DNA of 40,528 nt from Gammaproteobacteria bacterium. GTDB lineage: Bacteria; Pseudomonadota; Gammaproteobacteria; JAGOUN01. Shown one piece after another: positions 38,111 to 40,528 of the stretch. The notes below the pieces were generated by a model. That model made no database searches and was not told the DNA's origin. It saw only the letters and a program-made list of their open reading frames with translations. The stretch is from the NCBI GenBank assembly GCA_021208965.1, contig JAJOJD010000040.1:1-40528 (forward strand). The letters are read 5' to 3'. A program made the translations under genes and the position numbers. Numbering within the stretch: position 1 is the stretch's first letter; every line of letters begins with the position of its first letter.

Positions 38111-39319
38111 ATGAAAAGAATATACGACACCATCCTAATAGAACATTGTTCCCTGTATGAGCAGATGGCGTTTCTTTGTGGCCCTCGTCAAGTAGGCAAA
38201 ACAACGATTTCTCAAAATATTCATTCCAATCAACAACATTATCGCTATTTAAACTGGGACAACATTGATGATAGAAGCACCATTTTGGATGGCGAAAAAA
38301 AAATTCTTCAACATATGCCTCTCGAAGCCACACTGCCTGCAAAGCCCATCATCATATTTGACGAAATACACAAATATAAACACTGGAAAACGCTTTTAAA
38401 AGGGTTTATCGATAGCTATAAAGGCAAACTGCATATTCTCGTCACGGGTAGCGCAAAACTGAATGTGTATCGGCGAGGCGGCGATAGCTTAATGGGGCGA
38501 TATTTTTTGTACCGAGCGCATCCACTATCTGTTGGAGAATTGCTTAAACTAACGGTGCCTAGTCAAGAATATACCTTCCCCCAACCTGTTCCGGTAGACA
38601 TAATTGATAATTTATATCAATTTGGCGGTTTTCCAGAACCTTTTGTTAAACAAAATCACCGATTTTATACGCGCTGGCAAACATTACGGCAACAACAAAT
38701 TGTCTATGAAGATATTCGGGAACTAGCACAAGTACACGAACTCGCTCAATTAGAAGTATTAGCTGAATTATTAAAACATCAAAGTGCTCATACGGTTGTC
38801 TATCGAGAATTAGCTAAAAAAGTCAAAGTGGCTGAAACAACGATTAAACGCTGGATTCACGTATTAGAAGCCTTCTATTACTGTTTCATTATTCGCCCAT
38901 GGACAAAGAACATTACCCGCTCCCTCATCAAAGAACCTAAAATTTATCTCTGGGATTGGTCAACGATCGTTGATAATGGCTCAAAGTTAGAAAACTTTGT
39001 TGCCTGTCATTTACTGAAATCTGTTCATGCATGGACAGATTTAGGATTTGGAGAATACGAGTTATACTTTTTAAGAGATAAAGACCAACGCGAAGTGGAC
39101 TTTCTCATCACGAAAAATAAGCATCCCTGGATCATGGTAGAAGTTAAGTCGTCTGCAAAAGAACCCCTATCTCGGCACTTGTTACATTTCCAATCACAAG
39201 TACAAGCAGAACATGTCCTTCAAGTCGCCCAAGACCTCTCCTTTGTTGACATTGATTGTTTCTCACTAAAAAAACCCACTATTGTCCCGCTAACCACCTT
39301 TTTATCACAATTATTTTGA
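38111..39319 (+). CDS. AAA ATPase with C-terminal DUF4143 domain, intact
   Basis: A 402-residue ATPase of a widespread, poorly understood family. Walker A is CGPRQVGKTTIS (residues about 23-34). Walker B is PIIIFDEIHKYKHWK, and HILVTGSAKLNVYRRGG is the sensor-like segment. A winged-helix-like stretch (VVYRELAKKVKVAETTIKRW) follows. The C-terminal DUF4143 region has a PD-(D/E)XK-like core with REVDFLI and MVEVKSS. It is a different subtype from the broken copy at 21640. The neighbours are prs and AT-rich unknown ORFs. Roles suggested for the family (defence, mobile DNA, toxin-like) are unproven. Confidence 0.9.
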   Translation: MKRIYDTILIEHCSLYEQMAFLCGPRQVGKTTISQNIHSNQQHYRYLNWDNIDDRSTILDGEKKILQHMPLEATLPAKPIIIFDEIHKYKHWKTLLKGFIDSYKGKLHILVTGSAKLNVYRRGGDSLMGRYFLYRAHPLSVGELLKLTVPSQEYTFPQPVPVDIIDNLYQFGGFPEPFVKQNHRFYTRWQTLRQQQIVYEDIRELAQVHELAQLEVLAELLKHQSAHTVVYRELAKKVKVAETTIKRWIHVLEAFYYCFIIRPWTKNITRSLIKEPKIYLWDWSTIVDNGSKLENFVACHLLKSVHAWTDLGFGEYELYFLRDKDQREVDFLITKNKHPWIMVEVKSSAKEPLSRHLLHFQSQVQAEHVLQVAQDLSFVDIDCFSLKKPTIVPLTTFLSQLF

Positions 39320-39402
39320 CTGTTTTTAACCAAAAAGCTCAAAAACTAAAATCATGGTCTATACTCAAAAAACAAGCAGTAATCGAAAGGTCATATTATT
39401 TT

Positions 39403-39741
39403 ATGCAAAATTATTATTATGATAATAACGGTAACTACGCTCACCATGATTATGGACAACCAGAGAATTATGAAGATTATAGTGAAAAGCAATTCACATT
39501 TATAGATTCTCTCGAAAAATTTTATACTGACGTTATTTGCAAGTCTGATAGCTTTTTTACCCAAGAAACAATAGAGAAAGATTGGCGTAACTTTGCTTCA
39601 TACCTTCAAGAAAATAATTACCCAAGGAAACATTGGGATTATCTAACAGACGAAGAAAAAAACATATTATTCTGCTTAACTCAAAATAAACCTAATACAC
39701 CATGGATTGAAGCCTACAAAAAAGCAAAAAAAAATGCTTAG
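39403..39741 (+). CDS. Small acidic protein of unknown function
   Basis: I do not recognise this 112-residue protein. It starts MQNYYYDNNGNYAHHDYGQP, a Tyr/Asn-rich disordered segment, followed by a predicted helical part (FIDSLEKFYTDVICKSDSFF, NFASYLQENNYPRKHWDYL). AAAGG lies about 12 bp before the ATG, so 39403 is preferred over the longer open frame from 39256, which overlaps the ATPase. The frame ends just after a nine-A run at 39726-39734; one A less would continue as MLSLLNTQPCNEEEKENIQTL. The base composition is clearly more AT-rich than in the genes to the left. It may be an effector or an island gene. Confidence 0.55.
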   Translation: MQNYYYDNNGNYAHHDYGQPENYEDYSEKQFTFIDSLEKFYTDVICKSDSFFTQETIEKDWRNFASYLQENNYPRKHWDYLTDEEKNILFCLTQNKPNTPWIEAYKKAKKNA

Positions 39742-39830
39742 CCTTCTCAATACCCAGCCATGTAATGAAGAAGAAAAAGAGAATATACAAACTCTAATAG
39801 AGACAGAGAAAACATACAAGCTTCAACTGA

Positions 39831-40528
39831 ATCAAGAGTCATAGGACCCGTTTTAATATTAAGATAGATAATCTTTCTGAAGATTATAGCGAAATAGATC
39901 TTATCAAAAAAATCATAAAAAATCATGCTGAATATTTCAATGTTACTTCACACGAAATTTCAAACTATAACATTGACATTGAAGCATGCCGCAGATTAGT
40001 GAATGCTTTTGATAATCACAGTGACGTATCAGGAAATATCAAAGAAAAACTAAAAAATATTCAACGCTCATTTGACAATCCTAAAAATATAAACACAATT
40101 CAAAAAATTATTTTTCACTGTAATATAGAGAAAATTTTAAATGAAATTCCTGAAGATTCAGAAAAAATAACAGCACATCCTTTTTATAAAACGATGACTG
40201 CTTCCTCCATAGCTATTAATCATCCAGAGATTTTTAAAAAAAGTCCTTTTACTGACGAAGATGAAAAAAAATTCAAAAAGATTGAAAAAGATACGCATGA
40301 CGTCATCCGGTGGATAATAGAAAATCCAGATTCAACTAATCTTTCAATGAGAATTTTAGAATCTGTCGATAGCGATCATCATTCCGCAGAAATATTAAAA
40401 TTAATCTTTCGTTTAAAACCGATTTCCCCCACTGAAGACTTAGGCACTATAATTCAAAAAATAGAAAAAACGAAAGATAAAAACGATGCTTTACAATTAG
40501 CATTAATAATAAATAAAAAAAAAACATG
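39831..40528 (+). CDS. Unrecognised ORF running off the right edge, 5' end unclear
   Basis: One frame is open from just after a stop at 39828-39830 to the window end, more than 230 codons, without an ATG until KTMTASSIAINHPEIF. Sequence such as KIDNLSEDYSEIDLIKKIIK and IEKDTHDVIRWIIENPDST is hydrophilic and helical, in the style of large Legionellales host-interaction proteins, but no family is recognised. The stretch 39742-39830 links it to the preceding ORF through two possible frame changes, so both may be parts of one longer gene. It is strongly AT-rich. Confidence 0.5.
   Translation, partial: MKSHRTRFNIKIDNLSEDYSEIDLIKKIIKNHAEYFNVTSHEISNYNIDIEACRRLVNAFDNHSDVSGNIKEKLKNIQRSFDNPKNINTIQKIIFHCNIEKILNEIPEDSEKITAHPFYKTMTASSIAINHPEIFKKSPFTDEDEKKFKKIEKDTHDVIRWIIENPDSTNLSMRILESVDSDHHSAEILKLIFRLKPISPTEDLGTIIQKIEKTKDKNDALQLALIINKKKT

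Overview
The window looks like a chromosomal segment of an AT-rich gammaproteobacterium, most likely of the order Legionellales (Legionella/Coxiella-like, possibly host-associated). The grounds are an LbtU-type porin next to AhpC and GrxD, the gene orders lnt-leuS-lptE-holA, ribF-ileS and tRNA-Gln-prs, two adjacent YkuD-type L,D-transpeptidases, and DUF4143-type ATPases. This assignment is inference from gene content; no database search was possible.

Layout. Positions 1-2032 (minus strand): an LbtU-like porin running off the left edge, a 2-Cys peroxiredoxin and the monothiol glutaredoxin grxD. 2119-7372 (minus): ileS, ribF, a Dps-like protein and holA. 7468-12006 (minus): lptE, leuS and lnt, followed by tRNA-Pro(GGG). 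12154-18954: nuoG standing alone outside any nuo operon, a divergent low-molecular-weight phosphotyrosine phosphatase, htpG with a sigma-32-like promoter, and transketolase. 19085-22637 (plus): a YheS-like ABC-F gene with three frameshifts, a LysE-family exporter, a long palindrome and a decayed DUF4143 ATPase. 22618-25533: epmB, tRNA-Val, erpA and a minor-pilin trio pilV-pilW-pilX. 25691-31578 (plus): rlmD, a stand-alone BarA-like Hpt domain, and an RND membrane-fusion/pump pair. 31546-33248 (minus): asd and a periplasmic SIMPL-like protein. 33312-38028 (plus): pfkA, rluD, two L,D-transpeptidases, tRNA-Gln and prs. 38047-40528 (plus): an accessory, very AT-rich end with an intact DUF4143 ATPase behind a duplicated promoter and two unrecognised ORFs.

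The dominant anomaly is a set of single-base frameshifts, mostly at short homopolymers, in genes that otherwise encode complete proteins. They include ileS, leuS and prs, which a cell cannot normally lose. Each can be repaired by adding or removing one base, which restores continuous family-typical sequence. This points to sequencing or assembly error as the leading explanation, with recent gene decay as the alternative. The DUF4143 gene at 21640-22637 is different: it has lost an internal segment and carries an in-frame stop, so it is a real pseudogene.

The best candidates for something undescribed are the two DUF4143 ATPases, each with repeat DNA fused to its promoter (a 47-bp palindrome in one case, a duplicated promoter giving a possibly leaderless transcript in the other), the orphan Hpt translationally coupled to an RND pump, and the uncharacterised ORFs at the right edge.
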